A DNA stretch of 64,000 nucleotides from Kribbella sp. VKM Ac-2568. Lineage in GTDB: Bacteria > Actinomycetota > Actinomycetes > Propionibacteriales > Kribbellaceae. The translations under genes and the position numbers were made by a program. This document shows, one piece after another, positions 42,843 to 50,532 of this stretch. The stretch is taken from positions 124,001 through 188,000 of the forward strand of contig NZ_SLVF01000006.1 of the NCBI RefSeq assembly GCF_004345365.1, given 5' to 3'. The notes under the pieces are model-generated. The model worked only from the letters and a program-made list of their open reading frames with translations, was not told where the DNA came from and did no database searches. The first letter of the stretch is position 1. The number at the start of each line of letters is the position of its first letter.

Positions 42843-42929
42843 ATGACCAGAGCTTTGACTTCGAAGGTGCTGCGGATTCATCCACAGGCCGTCGGCGGCC
42901 GCCGACTGGATCGGTGGTGGCAGCCGTGA
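42843..42929 (+). CDS. possible 28-residue peptide, coupled to next gene
   Basis: A basic peptide starting MTRALTSKVLRIHP and ending RRLDRWWQP, with AAGGA at a suitable distance from its ATG. Its stop overlaps the GTG of the next small gene as GTGA, as in translational coupling. It matches no family I recognise. It could be a leader peptide, a small membrane-active peptide or chance. The good ribosome site and exact overlap favour translation. Confidence 0.4.
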   Translation: MTRALTSKVLRIHPQAVGGRRLDRWWQP

Positions 42930-43120
42930 GCCCGCGGGCGGTCGACAAGCGGGCCCGGCCCGGGAACGAGGGTGGACCGCCGCTGATCGGACCGCCGACC
43001 GACTTCAGCGCAGTGACCTCCTTGGGGGAGCCGGCGGCCCCCGAGGTCGACGTCCCTGAGGCCGTCATCCCCGAGGTCGTCGCCGAGCAGGAGCCGGCGA
43101 CCGAGAAGGAGAAGGTCTGA
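42926..43120 (+). CDS. small acidic Pro/Glu/Val-rich protein, unknown function
   Basis: 64 residues from the GTG at 42926. The N-terminus is basic (SPRAVDKRARPG), and the rest is acidic and Pro-rich (GPPLIGPPTDFSAVTSLGEP, EAVIPEVVAEQEPATEKEKV). No signal or membrane segment. The same frame stays open upstream to 42707, so a longer 137-residue product cannot be excluded, but its upstream part lacks protein-like character. It lies tail to tail with queA, 10 bp apart. Confidence 0.45.
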   Translation: MSPRAVDKRARPGNEGGPPLIGPPTDFSAVTSLGEPAAPEVDVPEAVIPEVVAEQEPATEKEKV

Positions 43121-43130
43121 CCGGCTGCGG

Positions 43131-44165
43131 TCAGCTCCGCAACATCAGGCAGCTGTCGCCGAACTCGTGCCACAGGTAGCCACGTTGGAGGGCGGCGTCG
43201 TAGGCGTGCTGTACGACGTCGCCTCCGACCACCGACTCCAGCAGGAGCAGGTGGGAAGCCTCCGGCGCGTGCATGCCCGTGATCAGCCCGTCCACGACGG
43301 CAGCGGGATGATCCGGCCCGAGCACGAGGTCCGTCCAACCACCCGCGGCCGCGACTGATCCGTCAGGCTGTGCGGCCGACTCGATCGCCCGCACCGCCGT
43401 GGTCCCGACAGCGATCACCCTGCCGCCGTTGGCCTTCACCCAGTTCACCAGCCGCGCGGTGTGCTCCGATACGTCGTACCGCTCGGGCAGCGGTGGCTCG
43501 TAGCTCTCCAGCGACGACACCCCGCAGTGCAGCAGGATCGGCGCGATCAGTACTCCGGACGCGGCCAACTGACTCACCAGCTCGAAGCTGAACGGCCTTC
43601 CAGCGCTCGGCATCTCCGCCGAACCCGGCTGGTTCGCGAACACCGTCTGGTAGAGCGCGAGCGGCCACTGCCGGTCGACGTACTTGTAGGTGATCGCGCG
43701 ACCGTGGCGACCCAGGTAGGCGACCACGTCCGCAACTGGCGGCTTGGCTCGCCAGAGCCTGGTGCTCCCGGGGTCGTATGGCTCCAGCAGAGTCAGCGTG
43801 CCCTCGGGGAGCTCCACCCGGTCGCCGGCCGCGCCACCGAACATCGGCATCCCACCACTGCGCAACTCGACCACCCAGGTGCCGTCGTCGAGCGCTGTGG
43901 AGAAGTGGACGACAACCGGAGCAACTCCTCCGCCGGTGATCCACGAGCCGTCCACCGCCGCGGGCAGCGTGCCAGAGGTGTTCACGAGCAACAGGTCTCC
44001 CGGCCGCAGGTGCTCCCCGATCCGGTCGAACCGGGTATGCGTGACGGTCGACCCCTCCGCGACCAGCAGCCTCACCCGGTCCCGGGCCAGCCCTCGCGCT
44101 TCCGGTGGCTCCGCCGCGTTCAGCTCGTCGGGCAGGGTGAATCTGGTGTGGGGATGAACTCTCAC
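43131..44165 (-). CDS. queA: S-adenosylmethionine:tRNA ribosyltransferase-isomerase-like protein
   Basis: 344 residues with QueA motifs: LLVAEGSTVTHTRFDRIGEH, GDLLLVNTSGTLPA, GRAITYKYVDRQWPLALYQT, and HTARLVNWVKANGGRVIAVGTTAVRAIE. QueA transfers the ribosyl part of SAM onto 7-aminomethyl-deazaguanine in tRNA to give epoxyqueuosine. No other queuosine gene is in the window. Many actinobacteria carry QueA-like proteins without a full pathway, so the true substrate is uncertain. It overlaps the SDR gene by four bases (ATGA) and forms an operon with it. Confidence 0.88.
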   Translation of the reverse strand: MRVHPHTRFTLPDELNAAEPPEARGLARDRVRLLVAEGSTVTHTRFDRIGEHLRPGDLLLVNTSGTLPAAVDGSWITGGGVAPVVVHFSTALDDGTWVVELRSGGMPMFGGAAGDRVELPEGTLTLLEPYDPGSTRLWRAKPPVADVVAYLGRHGRAITYKYVDRQWPLALYQTVFANQPGSAEMPSAGRPFSFELVSQLAASGVLIAPILLHCGVSSLESYEPPLPERYDVSEHTARLVNWVKANGGRVIAVGTTAVRAIESAAQPDGSVAAAGGWTDLVLGPDHPAAVVDGLITGMHAPEASHLLLLESVVGGDVVQHAYDAALQRGYLWHEFGDSCLMLRS

Positions 44166-44881
44166 GAGGTCACCGCCGGGGCGAACTCCGCCGCCCGGTA
44201 GCGACCACTCGCCGGCCGGCTGTCGAGCAACTGCAGGAACGCCGGTACTGCGGTGGCCGGCTCCGGGCGGTCCGAGATGTCCTCGCCCGGGAAGGCCGCC
44301 TGGTGCATGGCTGTCCGCAGATCACCCGGGTCGACCGCGTAGACGGCCAGCGCGGGGTGTTCTGCCGCCAGTACTGCACTCGCGTGGTCCAGAGCAGCCT
44401 TGGCCGAACCGTAGCCACCCCAACCCTCGTATGCCTCCACTGCGGCATCGGAGCTGATGTTGAGCACGATGCCGGAGTTCGCGGTCAGCGCCGGCACCAG
44501 CGCCTGGGTCAGGGCGATCGGCGCGATCACGTCGACCTCGTAAACGCGCCGGAGTTCGTCGATGTCGGCGACGGCCAACGGTTGCAGCGGGCTCGGGCCG
44601 AGGTAGCTGGCGTTGTTCACCAGCAGATCGAGGCGGCCGAGCTCACCCACGGCGTCGGCGAGATCGGCCCGGTGGTCGGGGTCGGTGACGTCACCGGCGA
44701 GCGGTACGACGTCGGTGCGGCCGGCCAGCGCGTCGGCCGCGTCCTTCAGTGCGTCGGCGCCCCGGGCGTCGATGATCAGCGCCCAGCCACGGTCGGCCAG
44801 ACCGTGCGCGAGCGCGAGGCCGAGACCGGCGGAGGCGCCGGTGACGAGAGCAACGGGACGGGTCAGGGAATCAGGAGTCAT
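44162..44881 (-). CDS. short-chain dehydrogenase/reductase
   Basis: 239 residues from the ATG at 44881. Cofactor motif ALVTGASAGLGLALAHGL, NNAS motif LLVNNASYLGP and the catalytic Ser...Tyr-x-x-x-Lys in NISSDAA and YGSAKAALDHA. The start was chosen over the ATG at 44896 because a SoxR-type palindrome ends at 44898 and the promoter geometry would place the first transcribed base at or near the later ATG. It heads a two-gene operon with queA. Confidence 0.88.
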   Translation of the reverse strand: MTPDSLTRPVALVTGASAGLGLALAHGLADRGWALIIDARGADALKDAADALAGRTDVVPLAGDVTDPDHRADLADAVGELGRLDLLVNNASYLGPSPLQPLAVADIDELRRVYEVDVIAPIALTQALVPALTANSGIVLNISSDAAVEAYEGWGGYGSAKAALDHASAVLAAEHPALAVYAVDPGDLRTAMHQAAFPGEDISDRPEPATAVPAFLQLLDSRPASGRYRAAEFAPAVTS

Positions 44882-44897
44882 GTCCGTCACTCTCATA

Positions 44898-44915
44898 CCT
44901 CAAGAGAACTTGAGG
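44898..44915 (-). promoter_or_regulatory. SoxR/MerR-type operator
   Basis: CCTCAAG-AGAA-CTTGAGG, a perfect 7-4-7 palindrome, the same arms as the SoxR site of enterobacterial soxS. On the minus strand it follows TTGACC directly, as in MerR-type promoters where the operator fills the 19-bp spacer; the -10 (GAGAGT) is weak, as expected for an activator-dependent promoter. No MerR gene lies in the window. Confidence 0.65.
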
Positions 44916-44985
44916 TCAAGAGATCCGTGAATCCATTGCTTCGGCCAGTACCGCCTGCGAGCATGAGGCGACCCGAGGAGCACGT

Positions 44986-45783
44986 ATGACTGAAGGCACT
45001 CCGCGAACCATCGTCCTGATCCACGGTCTCTGGCTGACCTCACTGTCCTGGCAGCACTGGATCACTCGTTACACCGAGCGCGGCGAGACTGTCATTGCTC
45101 CCGAATGGCCGCGGATGAACGCGGACCTGGAGACCCTGCGCCGGGACCCGTCGGTGATGAACGGGCTCGGCCTGACCGAGATCGTGGACAGCTACGACCG
45201 CAAGATCCGCGACCTCGACACCCCACCGATCCTGATGGGCCACTCGTTCGGTGGCGCGATCGTCCAGTTGCTGCTCGACCGGGGTCTCGGCGCGGCCGGG
45301 GTGGCGATCGACCCGGCGCCGATCAAGGGAGTACTCCGGCTGCCGCTGTCGGCGCTCAAGGCCTCGGCCCCGGCGCTGACGAACCCCCTGAACCGCAACA
45401 AGACCGTCGGCCTGACCAAGGAGCAGTGGCACTTCGCCTTCACGAACACGTTGAGCAAGGCGGACTCGGACGCTCTCTACGACGAGTACCACGTGCCGTC
45501 GACCGCACGCCCGCTCTTCCAGGCGGCGACCGCGAACTTCAACCCGAACGCGGCCACAAAGGTGAACTTCAAGAACGACACCAGGGCCCCGCTCCTGATC
45601 ATCGCCGGCGGCGCGGACCACACCGTCCCACCGGCGATGACCAAGGAGAACTACCAGCGTTACAAGAGCAACGCGGTCACCGACTACTACGAGTTCCCCG
45701 GCCGCCCCCACTTCACCGGCGGCGTACCGGGCTGGGAAGAGGTGGCCGACTACGCCCTGGACTGGGCGCTCAAGCACAGCTAG
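44986..45783 (+). CDS. alpha/beta hydrolase
   Basis: 265 residues. Oxyanion HGLWLTSLSW, nucleophile elbow ILMGHSFGGAIV (GHSFG), Asp in LLIIAGGADHTVPP and His in EFPGRPHFTGG. No signal peptide. It resembles the actinobacterial haloperoxidase/esterase-like hydrolases of unknown substrate. It is divergent from the SDR gene, with about 100 bp between starts, and may share its redox control. Its stop overlaps the end of the CBM remnant. Confidence 0.88.
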   Translation: MTEGTPRTIVLIHGLWLTSLSWQHWITRYTERGETVIAPEWPRMNADLETLRRDPSVMNGLGLTEIVDSYDRKIRDLDTPPILMGHSFGGAIVQLLLDRGLGAAGVAIDPAPIKGVLRLPLSALKASAPALTNPLNRNKTVGLTKEQWHFAFTNTLSKADSDALYDEYHVPSTARPLFQAATANFNPNAATKVNFKNDTRAPLLIIAGGADHTVPPAMTKENYQRYKSNAVTDYYEFPGRPHFTGGVPGWEEVADYALDWALKHS

Positions 45784-46229
45784 CTGCTGTAGACCTCGTA
45801 CTCGGACAGTTGACCCGCAGGCCATCCTGTGTTGGATGTGAAGGTCAACCGCACATAGCGAGTGTTCGCCCCCGGCAGCGTGATCGTCGCCGTGTTCCCG
45901 GATCCAGGACCCAGGCAGAGCTCGGGGGTAGCTTCAGCACCAGCCGCTTCACCGCGAGGCTGTTGCCCAGGTCAACGGTCAGGGGACTGCGGCCACGAGT
46001 TGCTCGCGCTTTCCCAGTAACTGTTGGCGTTTCCGTCGACGGTGTTGCGGGGCACGTAGTTCTGGACGGAGCTGCTCGCGGTGACCGGGCGACCTGCGGC
46101 CAGGTTGCCCGCGGGCGGAGTCGGGTCACCACCGCCCGTGCCCGGCTCCAGCCAGTTGCAACCGCTCCAGGTGGAGTCCCAGCCACTGTTGCCCGCGCCG
46201 CAGTTCAGGGCGTGGACATGAATTTGCAC
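45780..46229 (-). pseudogene. CAZyme remnant: retained start plus frameshifted C-terminal CBM
   Basis: From a GTG at 46229 with AGGAAG upstream, the frame reads a linker (GTGGGDPTPPAGNLAAGRPV) and the start of an F5/8-type (CBM32-like) domain (ASSSVQNYVPRNTVDGNANS, YWES). It then needs frame changes near 46000-45960 and 45900 to continue with LTVDLGNSLAVKRLVLKLPP and finally NTRYVRLTFTSNTGW ... SEYEVYSS and a TAG stop. The catalytic domain and signal peptide are absent. A deletion has joined the promoter and start to the C-terminal module, which then collected frameshifts. Confidence 0.75.
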
Positions 46230-46353
46230 CTTCCTGGGGGCGGATGGAGGAGCGAAGGGGTCGCCACACCTTAAGGAAGGTACTAACTTGACGCAATAGT
46301 TCGACTACCTAACGCAAGTTATCAACAGCTGTGCATATCACTGTGGACGCAGG

Positions 46354-47994
46354 TCAGTCCTCGGGGAGCAGGATCCCAGGATTGAGGATGCCGTTCGGGT
46401 CCAGCACGTGCTTGACGGCCTGCAGGGCTTCGACCGCGAGCGGGCCGATCTCGGTTACGTAGGCGTCGCGGTGGTCGGTGCCGACTGCGTGGTGGTGCGT
46501 GATCGTTCCACCTGCCTCGGCGATCGCCTGGCTCGCGGCAGCCTTCGCCTTGCGCCACTGGGCGACGGCGTCGTCGGTCTGGGCGGAGATCACCGTGAAG
46601 TAGAGCGAGGCGCCGGTCTCGTAGACATGGGAGACGTGGCAGAGCACCAGCGGAGGAGTGCCCTGCTCTGCCAACGCGGCGACCAGTGCCTCGGTGACCT
46701 TCGCCTTCAGCGCCGGCAGGGTCGACCAGAACCCTGCGGTCTCGAGCGTCTCCACCAAGGCGCCCTCGTCGAGCAGGGGATCGCGGAGATAGGGAGCGCG
46801 GTAGCGACCCTGGCGCCAGGTCTCGCCCGGACCTTTGCCGAGGGATTCGCCGCCTGCGGCTGTGAGGACTTCGGCCACCTCGGCCCGGCGTACCGCAGTA
46901 TGGGTGCCTTCGAAGCCGACAATCGCCAGTACTCCGCCGGTGCCGCCGCCGAGGACATCCGGGTCAGCGAGGTTGATCGCGGTCTCGGCCTCGTCGGACA
47001 ACCGCAGCACGGTCGGGAGCGGGCCGTCCTGGGCGAGGCGGCGGATCGCGGTCAGGCCTTCGTCGAACGACGCGAACTTCCAGCCCTCGAAGGACCGCTC
47101 CGTGGGGCGGGGGCGGATCCGGAGTACGACCGAGGTGATGATGCCGAAGGCGCCTTCGGAACCGAGCACGAGTTGGCGGAGGTCCGGGCCGGCCGCGGAC
47201 ATCGGCGCGCGACCGAGTTCCACCGTGCCGCGCGGAGTCGCCAGGGTCAGCCCGACCACCATCTGGTCGAACCGCCCGTAGCCGGCCGAGGACTGACCAC
47301 TCGAGCGCGTCGCGGCATACCCGCCGATGCTCGCGCCTTCGTACGACTGCGGGAAGTGGCCGAGCGTGTACCCGTGCTCGGTGAGTATCGCCTCGGCGGC
47401 AGTACCGCGTACGCCGGCCTCGAGGGTCGCCGTGCGGGAGATCTCGTCGATGCTGACGAGTCTGTTCAGGCGGCGCAGGTCTACGGCGATGAACGTGGCG
47501 CGCTGCGGGGCGAGTCCGCCGACGACCGAGGTTCCGCCCGCATAAGGGGAGATCGCGATCCGGTGCTCGTCGCACGCGGTGAGGAGCGCCAGTACTTCGT
47601 CGTGCGAGCCCGGGTAGACGACGGCGGCCGGCAGGTCCGAGGTGTCGCCCGCGCGGTGGCGGAGCAGGTCGGGCGTCGAGTAGCCGCGGGTATGACCCCA
47701 GCGCGTCTCGAAGTCGGTCTTCACGTGCTCCGCGCCGAGCACCTTCTCCAGCACCTCCCGGGCGGCGAGGGTGAGCTCCGGGTCGTCCGTCGAACCACCC
47801 GGAGCCGCGTCGCCTGCCGCCTCACCCTCACCCGCAGTACGTCGTACGGCTGGGTCCACCACGGGAGCGGCCGGGCGGCGTACGCCGAGGTGCTTGAGGG
47901 CTTCGACGGCTGCGGCGGGGAGTTCGACCGGGTGGGCCGGGTCGCCCCAGCGGCCGGGCGTGAGTTGCACCACCGGCAGGTCGGACTCGGTCAT
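46354..47994 (-). CDS. FAD-binding oxidase, alkyldihydroxyacetonephosphate synthase-like
   Basis: 546 residues from the ATG at 47994 (GGGGAG upstream). The FAD-binding PCMH/VAO fold is clear: PAAVVYPGSHDEVLALL, ISPYAGGTSVVGGL, GHFPQSYEGASIGGYAATRSS and GSEGAFGIITSVVLRI, with the C-terminal NPGILLP. The N-terminal extension and the HHHAVGTDHRD motif fit the AGPS-like branch, which uses a His-rich loop to exchange acyl for alkyl groups. It is divergent from TetR and glpD genes, a grouping seen in many actinobacteria. An ether-lipid role is possible but unproved. Confidence 0.85.
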   Translation of the reverse strand: MTESDLPVVQLTPGRWGDPAHPVELPAAAVEALKHLGVRRPAAPVVDPAVRRTAGEGEAAGDAAPGGSTDDPELTLAAREVLEKVLGAEHVKTDFETRWGHTRGYSTPDLLRHRAGDTSDLPAAVVYPGSHDEVLALLTACDEHRIAISPYAGGTSVVGGLAPQRATFIAVDLRRLNRLVSIDEISRTATLEAGVRGTAAEAILTEHGYTLGHFPQSYEGASIGGYAATRSSGQSSAGYGRFDQMVVGLTLATPRGTVELGRAPMSAAGPDLRQLVLGSEGAFGIITSVVLRIRPRPTERSFEGWKFASFDEGLTAIRRLAQDGPLPTVLRLSDEAETAINLADPDVLGGGTGGVLAIVGFEGTHTAVRRAEVAEVLTAAGGESLGKGPGETWRQGRYRAPYLRDPLLDEGALVETLETAGFWSTLPALKAKVTEALVAALAEQGTPPLVLCHVSHVYETGASLYFTVISAQTDDAVAQWRKAKAAASQAIAEAGGTITHHHAVGTDHRDAYVTEIGPLAVEALQAVKHVLDPNGILNPGILLPED

Positions 47995-48109
47995 TCGGGG
48001 CTCCCCATTGGTCGGCTTCGGCGGTACCGTCCGGAAGAGGTGAAACCCCCTGGTCTCCACCTCTTCCGGACGTTCCCCACACGCCGGAGTCGCTGATACA
48101 CTCTGACGT

Positions 48110-48886
48110 GTGATGTCTCAGCGTAGCAGCGAAATCGCCAACGGCTCCAGCAGCCCCGGTTCTCCTGACAGCAGCTCGACAGGCAGCAGCTCGACAGCCA
48201 GCAGCTCGACAGCCAGCAGCTCGACAGCCAGCAGCTCCACGGGCAGCGGCTCCACGGGCGCGACCTCGGTGGACCCAGGCAACGGTGAGGGGGCTCCGGC
48301 CTCCACCCGGCCCACGCCGGCGAACGCGATCGGCGAGGAGCGGATCCTCGACGCGGCGTACGAACTGCTGCTCGCGATCGGGATGCGCCGGATGACGATG
48401 GCCGACATCGCCCGGCACGCGGAGGTCTCCCGGGCGACGCTCTACCGTCGTTGGCCGAATGTGCAGGCCGTGGTCGCCGCGCTGATGACCCGGGAGTGGA
48501 CCACCGCGCTGGTCTCGGCCTTCCAGCCCGACTCCGTGGACGGGCGCTCCCGCCTGGTCGAAGGGGTCGTCGAGGTGGTCGCGAAGACCCGGACCCACCC
48601 GCTGATGCGCAAGATCATCGAGCTCGACCCGGAGTTCCTCACGCCGTACCTGCTCGAGCGGCGAGGCAGCAGCACGGTCGCACACCTCGCACTGGTCAAG
48701 GCGGGGATCGAGGCGGGTCAGGCGGACGGGTCGATCCGCGACGGCGACCCGGATTGGCTGTCGCGGCAGATCATCCTGGTCTCGCTGGCGTCGGCGGTGT
48801 CGGGACCGGTGCTCGCCGAGCCGAAGGAGTACCCGGAGCTGGACGAGGAGCTGCGGGTGATGCTGACGAGGTACCTGACGCCATGA
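48110..48886 (+). CDS. TetR family regulator with Ser/Thr-repeat N-terminus
   Basis: 258 residues. A -10-like TACACT (48097-48102) lies exactly seven bases before the GTG at 48110, the pattern of an actinobacterial leaderless mRNA; the ATG at 48113 is an alternative. Residues 1-75 are disordered, including six copies of a SSST(A/G)-type pentapeptide. Then comes the TetR HTH (TMADIARHAEVSRATLYRRW) and a C-terminal domain ending in an ATGA overlap with glpD. It probably controls both the glpD operon and the divergent oxidase. Confidence 0.88.
   Translation: MMSQRSSEIANGSSSPGSPDSSSTGSSSTASSSTASSSTASSSTGSGSTGATSVDPGNGEGAPASTRPTPANAIGEERILDAAYELLLAIGMRRMTMADIARHAEVSRATLYRRWPNVQAVVAALMTREWTTALVSAFQPDSVDGRSRLVEGVVEVVAKTRTHPLMRKIIELDPEFLTPYLLERRGSSTVAHLALVKAGIEAGQADGSIRDGDPDWLSRQIILVSLASAVSGPVLAEPKEYPELDEELRVMLTRYLTP
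48170..48259 (+). repeat. six tandem 15-bp repeats inside the TetR gene
   Basis: Units of AGCAGCTCGACAGCC type, in register at 48170, 48185, 48200, 48215, 48230 and 48245. Three units are identical and the others differ at one to three bases. Fifteen bases are five codons, so copy-number changes keep the frame. Confidence 0.9.
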
Positions 48887-50424
48887 TCGCGGTGGGCAAC
48901 GCCAGTTTGAACGCGGCCCGGCGGACGCGCGAGCTGGACTGGCTCGAGACGACCGGCAAGGTCGACGTGCTGGTGATCGGCGGCGGCGTCACCGGGGTCG
49001 GGGTCGCCCTCGACGCGGCCGCGCGCGGGCTGACCGTTGCCCTGGTGGAGAAGCACGATCTGGCCTTCGGGACCAGCCGCTGGAGCTCGAAGCTGGTGCA
49101 TGGCGGCCTGCGCTACCTGGCTTCGGGGCATGTCGGGATCGCGTACGAGAGCGCGGTCGAGCGCGGCATCCTGATGAAGACCACCGCGCCACATCTCGTC
49201 CACCCGGTCCCGCAGGTCGCGCCATGGTTGCCGCAGGCAAGGATCGCGCAGGCGGCGATGCTGCGCGGCGCCTTCCTCGGCGGCGACGTGCTCCGCACCT
49301 TCGCGCGGACCAGTGACGACTACCTGCCGCACTCCCGCCGGATCAGCTCGGCCGAGATCCTCCGCTACGCCCCGACGCTGCGCCCCGAGGGACTGCGCGG
49401 CGGCTTCCTCACCTGGGACGGCCAGCTGTACGACGATGCGCGGCTGGTCGTCGCGATCGCGCGCACCGCTGCGTCGTACGGAGCGCGGGTGATCACGCGG
49501 TGCTCGGCGGAGCAGGTGACCGGTGCCGGCGCGGTACTGGTGGATCAGTTGTCTGGCCGGCGGTTGAGCGTGGATGCCCGGATCGTCATCAACGCGGCCG
49601 GGATCTGGGCGGATCAGGTGGCCTCCGGCATCAAGCTGCGGCCCAGCCGGGGGTCTCACCTGGTGCTGCCGCAGTCGGCCTTCGGTGGGTTGTCGGCCGT
49701 GTTGACCGTGCCGGTGCCGGGGGAGTTGCGCCGGGTGGTGATGGCCATTCCCGCTCCGGACGACCGGGTGTACGTGGGGCTGACCGACGAGGATGCGCCG
49801 GGGCCGGTGAGCGACGCACCGCACGCCACTGAGTCCGAGATCGATTTCCTGCTCAACACGATCAGCGGGGCCCTGCGCGTGCCGCTGACCAGGGACGACC
49901 TGCTCGGCACCTACGCGGGGTTGCGGCCGCTGCTCGACACCGGCCATCACCACGGCGGGTCCAAGACCGCCGACATCTCACGGCGGCATGCGGTGATCAC
50001 GAGTCCCGAAGGTGTCGTGACGATCGTGGGCGGGAAGCTCACCACCTACCGGCGGATGGCGCAGGACGTTCTCGACACCGCCCTCGCGCAGTCGTCGGTC
50101 GAGGTCCGCCGCCCCTGCCTGACCCACCGCATCCCTCTCGTCGGTGCCGCCTCCCGGGGCCACCTGGCCGCCGTCCGGGCACCTGCCCGCTTCGTCCAGC
50201 GCTACGGCATCGAGGCGCCTGACGTCATCGCGGGAGACCCCTCACTACTGCTGCCGATCGCGCCCGGGCTGGCGACGACCCACGCCGAGCTCCGCTTCGC
50301 AGTACGCCACGAAGGCGCCATGACCGAAGACGACCTCCTTGACCGCCGCACCCGGATCGGCCTCTCCGCCTCCGACAGGGCTCTTGCCCTGCCAGCAGCC
50401 CAAGAGGCCTTCGCGTCCGTCTGA
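48883..50424 (+). CDS. glpD: glycerol-3-phosphate dehydrogenase, FAD-dependent
   Basis: 513 residues from the ATG overlapping the TetR stop. FAD motif VLVIGGGVTGVGVALDAAARG, GlpD block GTSRWSSKLVHGGLRYLASG, substrate-loop GGFLTWDGQLYDDARLV, and the second flavin region YAGLRPLLDTG followed by VVTIVGGKLTTYRRMAQ. It oxidises glycerol 3-phosphate to dihydroxyacetone phosphate and feeds electrons to menaquinone. Dihydroxyacetone phosphate is also the precursor for the AGPS-like route suggested by the divergent gene. Confidence 0.92.
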   Translation: MIAVGNASLNAARRTRELDWLETTGKVDVLVIGGGVTGVGVALDAAARGLTVALVEKHDLAFGTSRWSSKLVHGGLRYLASGHVGIAYESAVERGILMKTTAPHLVHPVPQVAPWLPQARIAQAAMLRGAFLGGDVLRTFARTSDDYLPHSRRISSAEILRYAPTLRPEGLRGGFLTWDGQLYDDARLVVAIARTAASYGARVITRCSAEQVTGAGAVLVDQLSGRRLSVDARIVINAAGIWADQVASGIKLRPSRGSHLVLPQSAFGGLSAVLTVPVPGELRRVVMAIPAPDDRVYVGLTDEDAPGPVSDAPHATESEIDFLLNTISGALRVPLTRDDLLGTYAGLRPLLDTGHHHGGSKTADISRRHAVITSPEGVVTIVGGKLTTYRRMAQDVLDTALAQSSVEVRRPCLTHRIPLVGAASRGHLAAVRAPARFVQRYGIEAPDVIAGDPSLLLPIAPGLATTHAELRFAVRHEGAMTEDDLLDRRTRIGLSASDRALALPAAQEAFASV

Positions 50425-50532
50425 GCTGCGCGTCTGCACCCCGCTTTGCCGGCCGGTGGTGCGCTGGGCTGTGGATAACTGGGTGAGGGCTCCCTGGGCT
50501 GGGATAACTTGTCCCACGGGGAGGTGGGGAAG
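50425..50532. promoter_or_regulatory. intergenic region with a DnaA box
   Basis: TGTGGATAA at 50470-50478 is a perfect DnaA box (minus orientation); GGGATAACTTGTCCCAC follows. The end of the region carries the ribosome site GGGGAGG of the next gene. Confidence 0.4.

Noticed and set aside
48170..48259. CRISPR-like repeat array
   Set aside because: The units are contiguous 15-mers without spacers and encode a Ser/Thr repeat; no cas genes are present.
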